From NCBI RefSeq assembly GCF_010587385.1, contig NZ_CP047476.1, forward strand, positions 558,001 to 622,000: a DNA stretch of 64,000 nucleotides, given 5' to 3'. The notes below the pieces were generated by a model, which saw only the letters and a list, made by a program, of their open reading frames with translations, did not search any database and had not been told where the DNA came from. Below, in pieces: positions 63,621-64,000 of the stretch (position 1 is its first letter; every line of letters starts with the position of its first letter). The position numbers were made by a program, and so were the translations under genes. Origin of the DNA: Vibrio astriarenae. GTDB taxonomy: Bacteria > Pseudomonadota > Gammaproteobacteria > Enterobacterales > Vibrionaceae.

Positions 63621-64000
63621 GCGCAGCAGCCAGTGTTTCGTAAGATATTTGATGACCCAAGACTTAGCTTTGCCCATTTGATTTCGCTTCCATGCCATAA
63701 CAATATCGAGTGGTTGAGAAGCTGCGCCATCAATATAAGACAGCACACCGTCTTCAACCAGTTGTATTGCGATGTGCTCTGGAAGCGTACCAATGCCCAA
63801 ACCAGCCTTCAGCGCCTCAACCTTCCCGGCGAAATTAGTCACGGTTAAACGAGACTGCTTATCCAATACGTTAATGCTCATCGTCGGTTGTTCTCTCGCA
63901 GTATCTGATATCGCTATCACACGATGTTTCTGACGGGTCTCTTCGTTAAAGTCAGCATTACGCTTATGTATTGAGTGTTCAGGTGCGGCGACCCAAATCA
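63618..64000 (-). CDS. LysR-family regulator, C-terminal part (5' end outside window)
   Basis: The frame is open from the window edge. It encodes IWVAAPEHSIHKRNADFNEETRQKHRVIAIS..., then LDKQSRLTVTNFAGKVEALKAGLGIGTLPEHIA and the C-terminal WVIKYLTKHWLLR, the end of a LysR substrate-binding domain. The helix-turn-helix lies beyond the right edge. It converges on pka. Confidence 0.88.
   Translation of the reverse strand, partial: IWVAAPEHSIHKRNADFNEETRQKHRVIAISDTAREQPTMSINVLDKQSRLTVTNFAGKVEALKAGLGIGTLPEHIAIQLVEDGVLSYIDGAASQPLDIVMAWKRNQMGKAKSWVIKYLTKHWLLR

Noticed and set aside
1-64000. CRISPR arrays, rRNA, tRNA, prophage modules, integron attC arrays
   Set aside because: None of the expected repeats, conserved RNA sequences or gene sets were seen in the reading.

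Overview
The window looks like part of the second chromosome of a Vibrio. Direct signs are a complete vxrABCDE operon, Vibrio-type Qrr small RNAs, an OmpU-like porin, DUF3069 and DUF3319 proteins that I associate with Vibrionaceae, and moderate GC with gamma-proteobacterial ribosome binding sites. Placement on chromosome II rests on my recollection of gene order in Vibrio cholerae (vxrABCDE, pntAB, tktB/talB and a ddl copy on its small chromosome). I could not check this by search.

Layout. 1-4.8 kb: MFS and MATE exporters, a divergent AraC-type regulator and a secreted sulfatase. 4.9-14.5 kb: a small outer-membrane-like protein, then a tightly packed seven-gene run. An eight-heme cytochrome c with C-terminal TPRs leads a MoxR ATPase, a DUF58 protein, a DUF4381 protein, two VWA proteins and a BatD-like protein. 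14.5-19 kb: transketolase and transaldolase with a divergent SorC-type regulator. 19-34 kb: mostly core metabolism, comprising a sulfurtransferase, MoeB/MoeA, FolE, DbpA, an FAD dehydrogenase, FdxA, a TrmH-type methyltransferase, MsrAB, Fhs with a PurR-like operator, YqhD and GlgC. 34-36.2 kb: a decayed locus where a LysR gene runs into the 3' remnant of an efflux outer-membrane gene, then a small outer-membrane protein. 36.4-39.7 kb: cobQ-modB-modC without modA. 39.7-43.5 kb: a cyclic-di-GMP neighbourhood (response-regulator diguanylate cyclase, membrane diguanylate cyclase, ComFB-like protein, HlyU-family protein). 43.8-46.8 kb: pntAB. 46.9-48.6 kb: a plasmid-type actin ParM with a long ParR-like partner. 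48.9-53.3 kb: vxrABCDE. 53.3-56.2 kb: gene-poor, with two tandem Qrr-like RNAs on the minus strand and a broken ISNCY-type insertion sequence. 56.6-64 kb: porin, YciH, DUF3319 protein, D-Ala-D-Ala ligase, SPOR lipoprotein, a Pka/PatZ-type lysine acetyltransferase and a truncated LysR.

Strongest candidates for something undescribed: (i) two adjacent Qrr-like quorum-sensing RNAs, one with a perfectly spaced sigma-54 -24/-12 promoter and one without; (ii) a chromosomal ParM with an elongated ParR-like coiled-coil partner; (iii) an octaheme cytochrome-TPR protein translationally linked to a MoxR/VWA chaperone operon that recalls the mxaRSACKLD genes for methanol dehydrogenase activation; (iv) a ComFB-like protein beside two diguanylate cyclases. 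No rRNA, tRNA, CRISPR array, prophage or integron cassette array was seen.
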